NCBI GenBank assembly: GCA_964036155.1
Contig: OZ038423.1
Coordinates: forward strand, 69,765,249 to 69,829,248
Origin: Diploscapter coronatus
Lineage: Eukaryota > Nematoda > Chromadorea > Rhabditida > Rhabditidae
Length of the DNA: 64,000 nt
Reading direction: 5' to 3'
Positions 1 to 11,370 of the stretch are shown piece by piece. Position numbers and translations under genes: made by a program. Every line of letters starts with the position of its first letter. Positions within the stretch are counted from its first letter, which is position 1. The notes under the pieces were generated by a model. It was not told the DNA's origin, did not search any database, and was given only the letters and a program-made list of their open reading frames with translations.

Positions 1-2481
1 GATTCGGAATCAGAATCCGCTGTTCTGCACACTTTTGCACATAACAAAGGGACAGAAGTGTGTTCTTTCTCAAATTTACGTACTGAAGAATAGACCCTGA
101 AAACTGACTGGCATGATTTAATAAATGATTTGAAACCTTTTAAATGGACCCAAATCTCAAATTGGCTAATAAAGCGCAACAATTGGGCCACGAGGATCAA
201 ACTTTAAAGACCTAAACATAGATTTTAGGTCTAGGGCTATTTTAAACTATGTCAAACTGAAATTGAAGTTATGTCGAAGTTGAAATTAAATTTAAAAAAT
301 GGGGGTAGCTTAAGATAGTAATTGTCTTCAAAGGATCACTATTTAGTCCGACAAAGTTAGGGCTGGCAGAAATTTTATATGGACTAGTATGGATTAAGTT
401 CAGATCCATATTCGAATTATAATTGACTTTAAATTTGGTGCTAAAATTAAATTTCTAAAAATAAAGTAAAGTTAAAGTCACGACAATAATAATTTTGAAA
501 GGCTATGACTGAGTCCGAGGAAATAAAATTGACGAAAATTTATAGCATTACGTGCGGGGGTGGGGGCGAGAGAAAGTCCGTGATGCACCAAAACTCCACA
601 AGCTGACTGTTAAGATGCAAAATCTCTCAAGGAATAAATAAAGGACGAGCCTAAGAAAGAAAGGATATTGATGACTCTGTGTGTTGTGCTTGGCTAGTGA
701 AAGAATGCCAAGGAAGGAAAATGGGCATAGGAAAAACGCTAAAGCTCAGAGGCGAGGAAGCTGAATTCATAATTATTTTTATTTCCTTATTGAAAAATTA
801 ATTCAAAATATAAAGAAAACTAGGTACTTTTCAACAAAATCTGAGCACTTTTTATATGATTTATAGGAAAAGTACTCAAAAGCTATTCAAATTTAAGTTT
901 TATAAAGAAAAAGTTAAAGTAATGAAAAGTGAGTTCATAATATTCCCACTTCGTTTCCTGATTGAGAATTCAATTTCTTAATAAAAAAGTTGGCAGGAAG
1001 TACTTTGTCGTAATTTCTTTAGGGTAAAAAATCTTTGAGAATTTAGGAATTCGAAAATTTTTTCTGAGAAATCTAGCTTCCAACCTTTGAACGTGCCATT
1101 TTGGTCCCGGAAAAATTGGAAAAGAAGGAAATCATTGCTTCTAAACGTGACAGATTCGTGTCAAAAATTTACGACAAAGTTGGACTTCATCGTGAAATTT
1201 AGACTTCCAGAAAAAGCACGCGATTTAGTAAAGCGAAAAAAGGAAAAAAGAGATATTTGATATTGTTGCATGATGTTATGAATAATAGAAAATATATAAT
1301 AGTTTAAATTTAACTAAAAATCGAATAAATGGCAATAGATTATTATAGAATCTCTTCATTCTAAATTTAAAAATTATTATTTTGAAATGGCCAGTTTAAA
1401 TTAAATAAAAGAACTAACTAGCAATATTCAAGCTTAGTTACTATGCAACTCAAATATAACGACATGTGAAAAGTGAGGATGAAACACTCTATTCTTCCTG
1501 AAGTTTCGCAACAATTTTAAGTAATTCCTTGAAGCGCTGAAAAATTTGCACTCTCGGTCTTTCAAAATGGTCAGAAAGGGCGACAAAAGATTTCAAAGCT
1601 AGCAACAATAAGTTTAAGAAGAAAAAGCAACAGAAAGTTTTCCAGCTTTTAAGCTAAATGGAAATGGATTAACCCGTGAGTTCAAATGTATAATGAACAA
1701 GTTTTTCTCGAAATTCAATTTTCTCGGACTTAGGTAATCCTTTATAACGTGAAAAATTTTACAAACTTTTCAGGGCAATTCGTATTTGTCGTGAGCTAAA
1801 ATGTCATGATGACATGACCTACTTTTCCCACGCTATTTCTTCTTACCTTTATCCTTATCTTGTTATCTATAACTCACGTCATCACAACAAACACAAGTTT
1901 CTCTTACAAAGAGCCTGTCTTAATTATTTCTTCTTGAACGAACACAGTTCCTTCTTCTGTCTTCAGCTTATCCTTGTCATCAGGTCACCAATCTGATATT
2001 TGTAAGCTCACACTTGAATCTCAGTCAACTTAACATAAATCAAAGTTTATTCAATGAATTGGAAAAGCGACCTATTTCAAGCAAGCAACAGCAACAGAAT
2101 ATCTAGCTGGCCGAGAAGAAGAGAAACATGAGCATTTTTCTAGAGAAGCAGAGAAATAGAAAAATATGTCTAAATTTACGAAATAATTCAAAATACAGAA
2201 ACAAGGTATGGATTCTCTCACACTGCTATATATTTTGAAAAATTTACCTTGAAATTCATCAATGGATTGAAATTACTATGAAATAAATATTAGATTTGGT
2301 TACAGAATTTTTTAAAGAAAATATTTTAAAGAATATTTTAGTTGCAATTATCCCTTATCACTTTTGGATGTCTTCGAGAGTTGTCTGTATCATGTTTATT
2401 GAAATTTTATTAATATTCGAATAAAGATAATAGTCATAAAATATAATACGTCATATAGAAGAGCTACATGATATTAAACTA
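1..2481. other. Intergenic, no gene seen
   Basis: AT-rich DNA with only short chance reading frames. I see no exon with family resemblance, no RNA gene and no clear repeat. It lies beyond the 3' end of the Hsp70-Kelch gene, so part of it is that gene's 3' untranslated region. Confidence 0.6.
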
Positions 2482-5276
2482 TTATTCAACTATTAATCGT
2501 CCCACTATTCTCCATTTATCCGCTTGTGGATCGTATTCTTCGATTGAATCACAAACGTTTTCACGTCCAATTTTTTGAAATCTAAATTAACAAGTATTTC
2601 GTATAAAGATATGCAAAATCTCAACTTACCCTCCGATTGCATACAATTTTCCGTTAGCGACAATGAGCGAATGATAAAATCTTGCATAATTCATATCAGC
2701 GATTCGAGAAATTCGACTGTCAACTGGAGCTGAGGGGTCGAAACACAGACAGGATTTGAATACTTTATCACTAAATATGAATTTTCAATCAGTGAACACT
2801 AGCAAAATCTACATATCATATCCTCCAGTTATATAAATTCTTCCATTTAGCGACGCGACTCCGAATAAATCTCGTCTTTCTGGAATCTCTCCAATTTCAA
2901 TCCATTCCTGTTCATCGTCTGATAATCGATATATCTTATTAGCATTCCATCCATCAATAACTGAATATCCATAATTACAATAACGAATATGCTATAATGT
3001 GACCGTATAAAATTTCATCGCATGTTATTGTTTGAACATAATTAATTGGAAAAGGAAAAGCAAATCCTGTTTGCCATTTTCCATCTATTAGAACCTGAAT
3101 AAATTATTTCATGGACTTTCATTTGATCTTCCTACATCAACTCGATTCGTATCTTGATATGTTTCAGGTTCCCATCCACCCAAATAATACAATTTGTCTT
3201 TGAAATAAGCCATAGATGCATGCCTACGCCATTCAGGAGGATCTGGACCTGTAAAATTATTTTAATCGATCATTCATGGATTTGTTGATAAGACCTTCGG
3301 AAATTTGTCGAGTATTCAAGTCATATATTTCGAATGATTTCTTTCCGTCGCTAATTCCAAAAATCTGAAACATAAGAGATTATTCAAAATAACTAACATA
3401 AGAATTTACTTTATTCTTTGTAGTTGCTACTTGAAATGGCACATAACAACTGTGGAATCTTGCAATCTCTTCGACTGAAAAATTATTAGAATTGAACAAA
3501 CATATCCTTCCTTCCTCTTCGTCATTATTTAAATATGAATCTAAATTATAATAAATTATTTTGAATCTTTTATTCCGTTAAATGTATTCTTATTTCTTAC
3601 GGTAAAACAAAACTTTAGGTGGATCATTAGAGAAACTATTTTCACCAATTTGCAAATTATTGATATTTCGGGCTAATTCATTCATTGTATTATTAATCAA
3701 TGGGGTCTCAATTCCTTTCTGAAATTATCATTCCCATTTTGTAATGAGTTATTTATTTTCAAACCTCCAAAGCATCTGCAATAATCGCAGCTCCATGAGC
3801 TACAGCCTCTTCAGGATTAACATTGTATCTCAATCTTGTCAGGCCAAATTTATGCGACAAAAGTTCTTGAATTTTTGGAATTCGAGTTGATCCACCAACC
3901 AGAATCTATAGATATTCATTGAAAAGCATATCAGAGTCTTGCTTTTTCTAATAATAAAATTACCACATTATCAATTTGTTCTGCTGAAATTTGTGCAGTT
4001 CGTAGAGCTTTTTCAACCATTTTCATCGCTTTATCGAATAAATGTTCGCAGAGTTGGTTGAAGTTAGATCGCGAAATTTTCATACTCACGCTTGTATCAT
4101 TACCAATATCCAGCTGCAAAATATGAATTTCACTGCAAAATCAATAAAATTAACATTTCTTACTTTAACATTGCATGATTCCATTTGAGATGATAGAGAT
4201 TCTTTCGCTTCTTTGCACGCTCTCCGTAATTGTCTCATCAAATCTGGTCGTTGTGACATATCATAGTTGTTCGATTTTTTGAATTCTCCGATTACGTATT
4301 TCATTATTTTTTCGTCGAAATCTTGGCCGCCTAAAATTCGGATAACAATTTCTTCATTAATAATTCTAAACCTAAGTGACAGTCACTAGTTACAGCTTTT
4401 ACCCGAATTTCTCCGTTGTCTATTTCAGCGACGCATATATCAAGAGTCCCTAAATAAAATGATGAATGCACGAATTTTTAGCTAAATGCCTCCTCCGAAA
4501 TCGAAGATTAAGATTTTAGAATCTCCTAATTTAGCTTTATGATTGTAAGCAATTGCAGCTGCAGTAGGTTCGTGTAGTAAATATTTCAATTCAAGTCCAG
4601 CCAATTCGACAGCCCTTTTCGTGGCATCTATTTGTGTTTCGTTGAATAATGCAGGGATTGTAACCACTGCGCCGGTCACTTTCGTGTTTAAATATTGCTG
4701 CAGATATAATTTTCTTACAATTATATTCACAAATTCATCAACTAACCTCTGCAGCAGCTTTCAAACTCTTCAGAATTTCAGCTGAAACTTCTTCTGCCTT
4801 TATAAACCGTTCATTTGGTTTGCCTTTGTTCAGCACATATCCACAAAAATCCTAAAATTAAGGTTTTAAAGAAAGTGATAAATACCTTGAATATCTTACA
4901 TCTCTCGTGTCGACGTTAAATGTCCAAAGATTTCGATTCCCAGCAATGGGCAAATTAGCCAGAAATTTCCAGCCAATCAAACGTTTTGAATCTGTTTTTA
5001 ATTAATTTTATCATAACTTTTCAGAAATATAATTTTTCTTACCGTATAGAATATTCGACGGATCTGTATTGCAGCTCAAAGCGGGATGACCGACTAAAAT
5101 TCCCGATTCACAATATGCGACTGCTGAAGGAATTGTGAATCTGCCTAAAATCTTAGAATATTCTTAGAGAATAATAAAAACAGACCATCATCAGAAACAA
5201 TCACAACAGGCTTTCCGTCTTCAATTACAGAAACACACGAATATGTGGTACCCAGGTTGATACCAATATAGACCAT
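2482..5276 (-). CDS. Hsp70 ATPase domain fused to Kelch propeller
   Basis: Predicted 681-residue protein from 17 exons. Residues 1 to about 380 are an Hsp70 nucleotide-binding domain: phosphate-1 motif [35 protein letters not shown] (phosphate 2) and [11 protein letters not shown] (adenosine motif). Instead of the usual peptide-binding domain and lid, a 40-60 residue linker leads into about five Kelch repeats (residues about 435-681), with motifs [25 protein letters not shown] and [15 protein letters not shown]. Exon phases agree across the junction (TTT TAC C joined to AT TCA), so one protein is read through. The phosphate-1 Asp is Asn here, while the Glu and both Asp of the phosphate-2 region are kept. 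One intron (4450-4489) has a GC donor, forced by FGGG-TLD. Start: the Met just before the ATPase domain. By inference, an ATP-dependent adaptor with Kelch-mediated binding. A false join of two genes is unlikely, because there is no stop or start codon between the halves. Confidence 0.85.
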
Positions 5277-5876
5277 CTAATTTAATTAATTTAAATATTT
5301 CTTTCGAGAAAGGATAAAGAATGGTTACATTAATATGGAATCTCTTGAAAAGAAAACGATAACCTAAGAACGTGAAACGTTTGCCAGATATTCGCTAACA
5401 CTGGCAAGACTAAGGAAATTTTGAATAAAATTGTCACTAATAAAGCGATGCTTGAGTAATAAAAATGGAATAACGACACAATTTCGCACTTGAAACATTT
5501 GAATTTTATGCAGATAACATAAGGAGCGACAAAGTTATGTGTAATTTACAGTATTCCACTGTCTATCTTCATGATATTTCGGTTTAGACGACAAGACAAA
5601 TCATGTTCCAAACACAATTGTGTGATAGTCCTAACATCTTGTTCCAACTTATTTAAAATCAAATAACGTTTTATTGTCGACTTTTATGACTACGAGAGAA
5701 CCCTGAATTAGCACAAACTCTGAAGAATAAACAAAAGTGTTCGAATTCAATATTTGCCAAGATTAATAAAACTAATCATCTCGCTGCCCGAAGGACAAAG
5801 AGCGAGGGTCGTATTTGGGTAATCAATAAAAGTAGTAGGTTAATAACATTGAAAAGGTTTTTCAAATTCAAATGAG
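5277..5876. other. Spacer upstream of Hsp70-Kelch gene
   Basis: AT-rich sequence holding the promoter side of the minus-strand Hsp70-Kelch gene. I see no heat-shock element array and no exon. Confidence 0.5.
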
Positions 5877-6239
5877 ATGATTGGAAATTGGTTCACTTCT
5901 CACTTTTGCTATCAACAAAAAGAAAACAAAATCGAGTTTCCAGAACTCGATCCTAACGCACCGTTAGGAAAAACGAACTTCAGATTCGTAACGGCATGTC
6001 CGAAAGCCCTCGAGTGTGAAAAATCAAGCAATTTGGTGGGGCACACTTTGGTAGCTTCCCTTGTAAATCAAGAAAATAGCCTGGGAGTTAGTTGTGCTGC
6101 AGGGTTGGTGATTGCTTCATCGTTTGTCTTCAACTTCGAGAAAATCGCACTCCCTTCGATCGTCGGATGCCTTCTTTTCCTCATCAAACCGTTCATTCAC
6201 ACATGGGATTTGCTGAATCTTTCGATTACTAGTCATTGA
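5877..6239 (+). CDS. Uncertain single-exon ORF, 120 codons
   Basis: An uninterrupted ATG-to-TGA frame of 120 codons in AT-rich DNA, with a hydrophilic N-terminal half (FPELDPNAPLGK, ACPKALECEK) and a hydrophobic C-terminal half (VSCAAGLVIASS, IVGCLLFLIKPF). No family is recognised and no intron is evident, unlike every confident gene here. It could be a small membrane protein, a processed copy or a chance frame. The opposite strand has a shorter hydrophilic frame in 6100-6235, which could be an exon instead. Confidence 0.2.
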   Translation: MIGNWFTSHFCYQQKENKIEFPELDPNAPLGKTNFRFVTACPKALECEKSSNLVGHTLVASLVNQENSLGVSCAAGLVIASSFVFNFEKIALPSIVGCLLFLIKPFIHTWDLLNLSITSH

Positions 6240-7794
6240 AAGGCTGAAACAATAGTGAAAGTATTTCTCCACCGAAATTCAATTAAAAATGGAAAAATAA
6301 CGAAAAAAATATTAAAAAAAAACGAAAACTTGATGAAAAATAATCTGTCCAGAAACGTTCACGTTATTTACTAGAAAACCTTACGACATTTACCAGGATA
6401 GCGCACGTCATTTAAGCTCACGACGTCCCGTAATTACGACATTTACGAATTGCCACTTTTAGTACTTCATTCTATCCCTAAGAATTGGCCTTCATGCTAG
6501 AAGATTATAAATTCCACGGTGAATATCGAATTTATTAAAGTATTTTTTATTTAGATCATTTTTCCTATAAATTTTATATCCAATTGCAGTAATATCACAT
6601 TTATTATGAAATATAATGCGATTTTTCTCACTTTCGCTATTATTTCCATTTCAGATAACTCCATTTTTCTCTCCTACAACCGAAATCGAAAGTGATATGA
6701 TAAATTTCACTCTCTCAGGAGGAGAAAAACGGATATAGGGTAATTGATATCTCTTTTTTATCTTTATCCTTTATCGACGAAAACGCTTTCCCTTTCCTCT
6801 TTTTGAAATCAAGACTAGTTTTGACATAGACAGTCATTCTTTAGATATCTTAATTCCTCCTAAATCGCTCAATCTCTAAAACAATGATAAGTCTCTCAAT
6901 CGAGATTTCGCTAAGCTTTATCTTTCTTTGGAATCTCTTAAAACCCTTTACTATTTCCTAGAAATTCCTAGAAAAGCTAGTTTTTCCAAGTTTTTTTCTT
7001 AGACGAAAGAAGAAAGTCGAGAAATTTTTCCGATGACTGGGCGTTTCTCAAAATTTTTCGAGAAAAATCAACGACAGCGACTGGATTAATTGTTTAACGA
7101 TTAACGTAGAGTGAATGCATGCATTTGAAAATCGATATCACTTTAAAAATGATGATGAAATTTCAATTTATTAAATTGCACCAAGAGATGTTCAATGTCT
7201 AATTAATTAATTAATTTGCAAAATTTACAAACAATTTGAATTTGAAACACATAAAATATATGAGATTTAAGTAGAGGTTCAGTGAGCGTTTTTGTGAAGA
7301 TGTTTAAGATAAAAAATAAATTATACGATAAATTTTTGCGACGCGTCTTAATTCCAATAGAAAAAGATGGTATTTTTGAGATTTTCAGAAAATTTTTGAA
7401 AATCGCCAAGAATACCTAGTTTTGAGCAAAACTTGTATAAGAGACCATCGCCCCGTTGGATTTTTTGAAAGAAAAAAATAAATTGAGAAAAGGGAGTTAA
7501 TTATGTTTTTTGAAGGTAGTTGATCGTCATCAAGATGAATGTTGTCGTCGTTGGGATTCGGAATCCGAAGGGTGGTTTCGACGTCGGAAGGATACTGCAA
7601 TTAGTTTAATAATCATCTTCTAAGTAGGGTAATTAATAAAAGTACTTAGCACAACAATAGGCGTTAGATTGTTGTAAAAGAAACTGGGTATATTTTATAG
7701 AAATTTTGCTTTTTGTTCTTGTAATGTATAAAATAGTCTAATTTACATATATACATTTTGAATTACTTAATAGAAATGCCGTACTTCATAAAAT
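6240..7794. other. Intergenic with one exon-like stretch
   Basis: Mostly AT-rich spacer downstream of the collagen. On the minus strand at about 7500-7603 a TTGCAG acceptor precedes a frame beginning YPSDVETTLRIPNPNDD, with higher GC and an acidic composition that looks exonic. I found no partner exon and call no gene. Confidence 0.35.
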
Positions 7795-10732
7795 TTATCG
7801 TCGGGTTCCGTCCTCGAAGAACACTCCGCCATCGATGGCGCAGTATTTCGGGCAAATTCCCTGAAATTTTGAAATTTCAATTCAATTGAATTTGAGATTT
7901 GTTCTTAACCAACCTTCTCTCCTGCTGGGCCTGATTCTCCTGGCTAAAATGAAATAGTTTAGATGTTCAAATAAAATTTTCCAATTTTAGATTAATTTTG
8001 AAATAAGATATAGCAATTTTCGGTATGAATTTTGAGCCATACCGGGCCGGGAGGTCTAAATTTGAGCCATTAAATGAATTTTTAGGATATATTAAATTTA
8101 CCCAGGCTGACCGTCGATTCCAGGGGGTCCATCCTAAAATATACACAAATAAATTACTTAGGAATAATTTCAGCGATTAATGATGACACGTACGGGTCCA
8201 GGAGGCTGAAATTGAGATTATTAAAATTCTGATAAATGGAATAAATTTAAATGGTACGCACTCCTTTGGGTCCGGCGGCTGAAATTTTTGTCATTAATTT
8301 TTTTTGTATTTTTAAAAACTCACGTCCAGGGGCTCCATCGTTGCCCGGTGCTCCAGCTAAAGTTTTTTTTAAGTCAGATAAAAATAAATCTAAAAATATA
8401 ATCGTCCATACGTGGTCCAGGAGGCTGAAATTCAATTATCAGTTAAAATTTTCTAGATTAAAAAAATATTCCTACTCCTGGTGGTCCAATGTCTCCCTAA
8501 ATGTTTAAATATATATTAAAAAATAAATTTAAATAAAATGCGCGTACTGGTTCTCCGGGTGCTCTAAAATGAATAGTTTAAGAATCTCGACAAAAATCTA
8601 TTTTTCACTAGACTTACCCAGGCGTCAGTGGCTCAGAGATAGCAGGAGTACCAGCATCGCCTATAAATATAAATATTGAAATTATTCTAGATCCTAAAAA
8701 TTACCTTGAGGTCCAGGCTGACCGGCCTCGCCCTTAAAAATGCTTAGTTTAGAATGACACGAATCAAAAATTGAGCAAAATCTCGAACCAGCGGTCCAGG
8801 AGGTCTAAAATAATTTAAGTTAATGGTGAATTCTTAGGAATATCATCAATTTTACCCTCTGGGTCCTGGAGCTCCAGGAAGTGCATCATTTCCAGGTCTT
8901 CCGGGTGCTAAAATAATTAAATTATACGAAATATTTACTCTATTATATGAATGTCTTTTCGTGTTTGGACTGGAAAAAAGCTGATCTTTGTCGTTTTAAA
9001 TTTGAAATTTATGCCAGATATTTATAATTTAGGTAAAAAACTCACTTCCGCTCTCTCCGGGTTCACATGTAATTAAATTATGAATTCAGGTTCAATTTGA
9101 GGTTCAATATGCGCGATTTTCCATTAAAAATAACGTGTAAAGTCTACGTATTATCTCAAATGAAAAATCGCGCATATTAAATCGAGTTGAAAATGAATTC
9201 ATTCGAAGGGATTTCGTACCAGGGCTGCCAGCTAAAAATATTCAAATTATTTGTATATTTGCTTAAATATAGTTTAAATATTTTACGGGGTCCGGGTGGT
9301 CCGCTAAAATTAAAATAATGATTGATTTTCACTAGAAAAAATGCGATAATCTCTTACGGTGGGCCAGGCGGGCAGGGTTTGCCTTAAATCATTAGTTTAA
9401 ACCTTAATTTAGATCTAAGCCATACATGGAGGTGGTGTAGTAGGTTCGCAAGGGGCTTGGGGTGGCTTTCCGGGTGCCCCATGAAATTTAATATTATTTT
9501 AGGGTCTGAAGTTGGGAATCTAAAAATTCGCTTACTGGAGTTCCAGGCGCTCCCTGTAATTTAAATACTTGATTTTTAAATGATTTAATTCGGGCTTACA
9601 GGCTTTCCAGGTCGACCTTAATAGTCCATATAATTCATAGTCAATTTAAATTTAATTGAAGTAAACTGTAGCTAATCGATTCAATTGAATTCAAATTGAC
9701 TAGGAATTAGAATCATACCGGGCTTCTGAAATTAAACAATTTTTAAAAGTGACATTTTATTTAACATTGTAGAGATCTTACGCCAGGAGGTCCCTAAAAT
9801 ACATGTATTAATAAAAAGAAATTTATTTTAATAGAATCAAAGGTTTTAGTGTAAAATACCTGAGGGCCAGGTGGTCTGAAATTTTAAAATGAATATTTTT
9901 CAAACTTTCAAATTTACCCAGGAAGGCAGCATCCTTCGCATTGCAAGTTGGCTGGTGCATTAACTTCTGGTCCGGTTGGGCCACTACCGTAGCCGGACTT
10001 AAATAAATTATTGATTATTTCAATTATTTCTTCTAGATTTAACCTGTCTGGCAGTACGATTTTTAGGTAATGATCCAAACGCTGACGATGCTGATTTCAT
10101 ATAATTCACTTCCAAGAATATATCTTTTGCTGATCCCTAAAATAATCGAATTTTTAGGAAAAGTTTATTATTTAAATTTTATTCTATTTTCTACTTAAAA
10201 GTGGTAAATTAGTGGTATAAACTATGAATAACTTGCAATTTTATTGTGATTTTTGAGCAGGTATTTAAAGAATAGTATATGGTTTTGCTAAGTTGTTACT
10301 TATGTTAATTTTAATACCCACCTTGCAAAAACTGAGTTCATGTTCCATTTGCCTTCTAACGTGGCTAACATAATTGTAGACCATCGGCAAAGTCATTACA
10401 ACTGACAAAACTGCCACTATAGAAAATGATACAGCCGCGTAGGCCACGAATTTATAGGCCTGAAAATTACATTGTTCAAATCTTAGGGAAATATTATGAA
10501 GACCATTTCTCAGATAAACCTTATTACTAAAAATATGATCAAATTTAATATGAAAATAAAGTTTTTTCATGAAAATCAGCTTTTTAATAACCTTTTACAT
10601 TAATAATCAAGATATGATGATCAAAAGTACAAAATTTTGTATGAAAATAATCCATGTTTCGCAAGGGTCAATCTTTTCAAAAAGTAAAAACTCTAATTTA
10701 CCTTCATACGGCCGTCGGATTCCATTTTCATT
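7795..10732 (-). CDS. Nematode cuticle collagen, SQT-1/ROL-6-like, 28 exons
   Basis: Predicted 310-residue structural protein of the extracellular cuticle. Exon 1 (MKMESDGRMK) and exon 2 give the nematode cuticle collagen N-terminus: AYKFVAYAAVSFSIVAVL membrane/signal-anchor segment, then HVRRQMEHELSFCK. A subtilisin-type site (NRTARQ) follows, then a Cys cluster (CEGCC), a Gly-X-Y domain broken at PCEPTTPPPCKPC and TPAISEPLTP, and the C-terminus CPKYCAIDGGVFFEDGTRR with stop. That tail and the Cys spacing resemble SQT-1/ROL-6. The Gly-X-Y domain is split over about 24 exons, many of 12-18 nt and one of only 7 nt (KP plus one base of G). Phases agree throughout. Two exons (starting at 9480 and 9066) follow introns that end in AT rather than AG. 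Family collagen genes in C. elegans usually have 1-4 exons. The product is certain; a few micro-exon boundaries are less so. Confidence 0.93.
9067..9222. repeat. Hairpin-forming intron in the collagen gene
   Basis: Two arms of nearly 48 nt (about 9081-9128 and 9154-9200) are inverted copies, sharing ATGCGCGATTTT and flanking sequence, with a loop of about 25 nt. The hairpin fills most of a collagen intron, and that intron ends in AT instead of AG. It may be a small MITE or an RNA structure. Confidence 0.6.
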
Positions 10733-11370
10733 GACGTCGTCGTTGTTGGAATCACGTAAAAATTTACCCCTGGTGGATTTCTCGACGAGGACTTCTGGTT
10801 GAATCGGGCCTGGAACAGAAGAGATGAAGAGAAACGAAGAAATGAAATCTCCGCTTCTTGCGGGTTTTTGACGCGCCGACTGAAAAAAATCCGAGCGAGA
10901 GCGACGAAAATCGAAAGATACAACGGAAATCGAGAGAGCGCAGAGACAGTCGTCTACCAAAGAAATCCTCGACTTTTCCATTACGATCCAGCCGTTCTTA
11001 TATGGCGCCTAGGGATATAGGAGGGATATAGGGATATCGAGAGAGGCGAGAGAAAGAGTAGTGATAAGAGAAAGAAGGATAGTGATAAGGGAGAAAGCGA
11101 GAAAGAACGCCCTAAAAGCTGATTTTCTAGATGAAAGACAGAGAATCAGTCAAATAATGGCCATATTGCGAGAAAACTCGGCGAGAAAAAGATCAAATCT
11201 GCGTTTTTTCGGGTTAAGTTGAATTGAACCAATAATTGATATGATATGTTATCAGATATGGAAAATTTCTACCAACCATAGTAAAAAATTTACATTTGGA
11301 AGAAATTATGTTATCAGTGACGTAAAAGTAGTGATAAGAAAAGGTGGACTGATAAAAGATAACAAAGGAT
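10733..11370 (-). promoter_or_regulatory. Collagen upstream region with GATA-site cluster
   Basis: About seven TGATAA/TTATCA words lie between about 11057 and 11370 (for example AGTGATAAG twice and CTGATAAAAGATAAC), and an ATATAAG TATA-like word lies near 10999. Hypodermal GATA factors (ELT-1, ELT-3) drive cuticle collagens in C. elegans. That this cluster serves the adjacent collagen is inference. Confidence 0.35.

Noticed and set aside
10607..10981. 124-codon minus-strand frame upstream of the collagen
   Set aside because: It covers the collagen leader in a different frame from exon 1, with no signal peptide or family.
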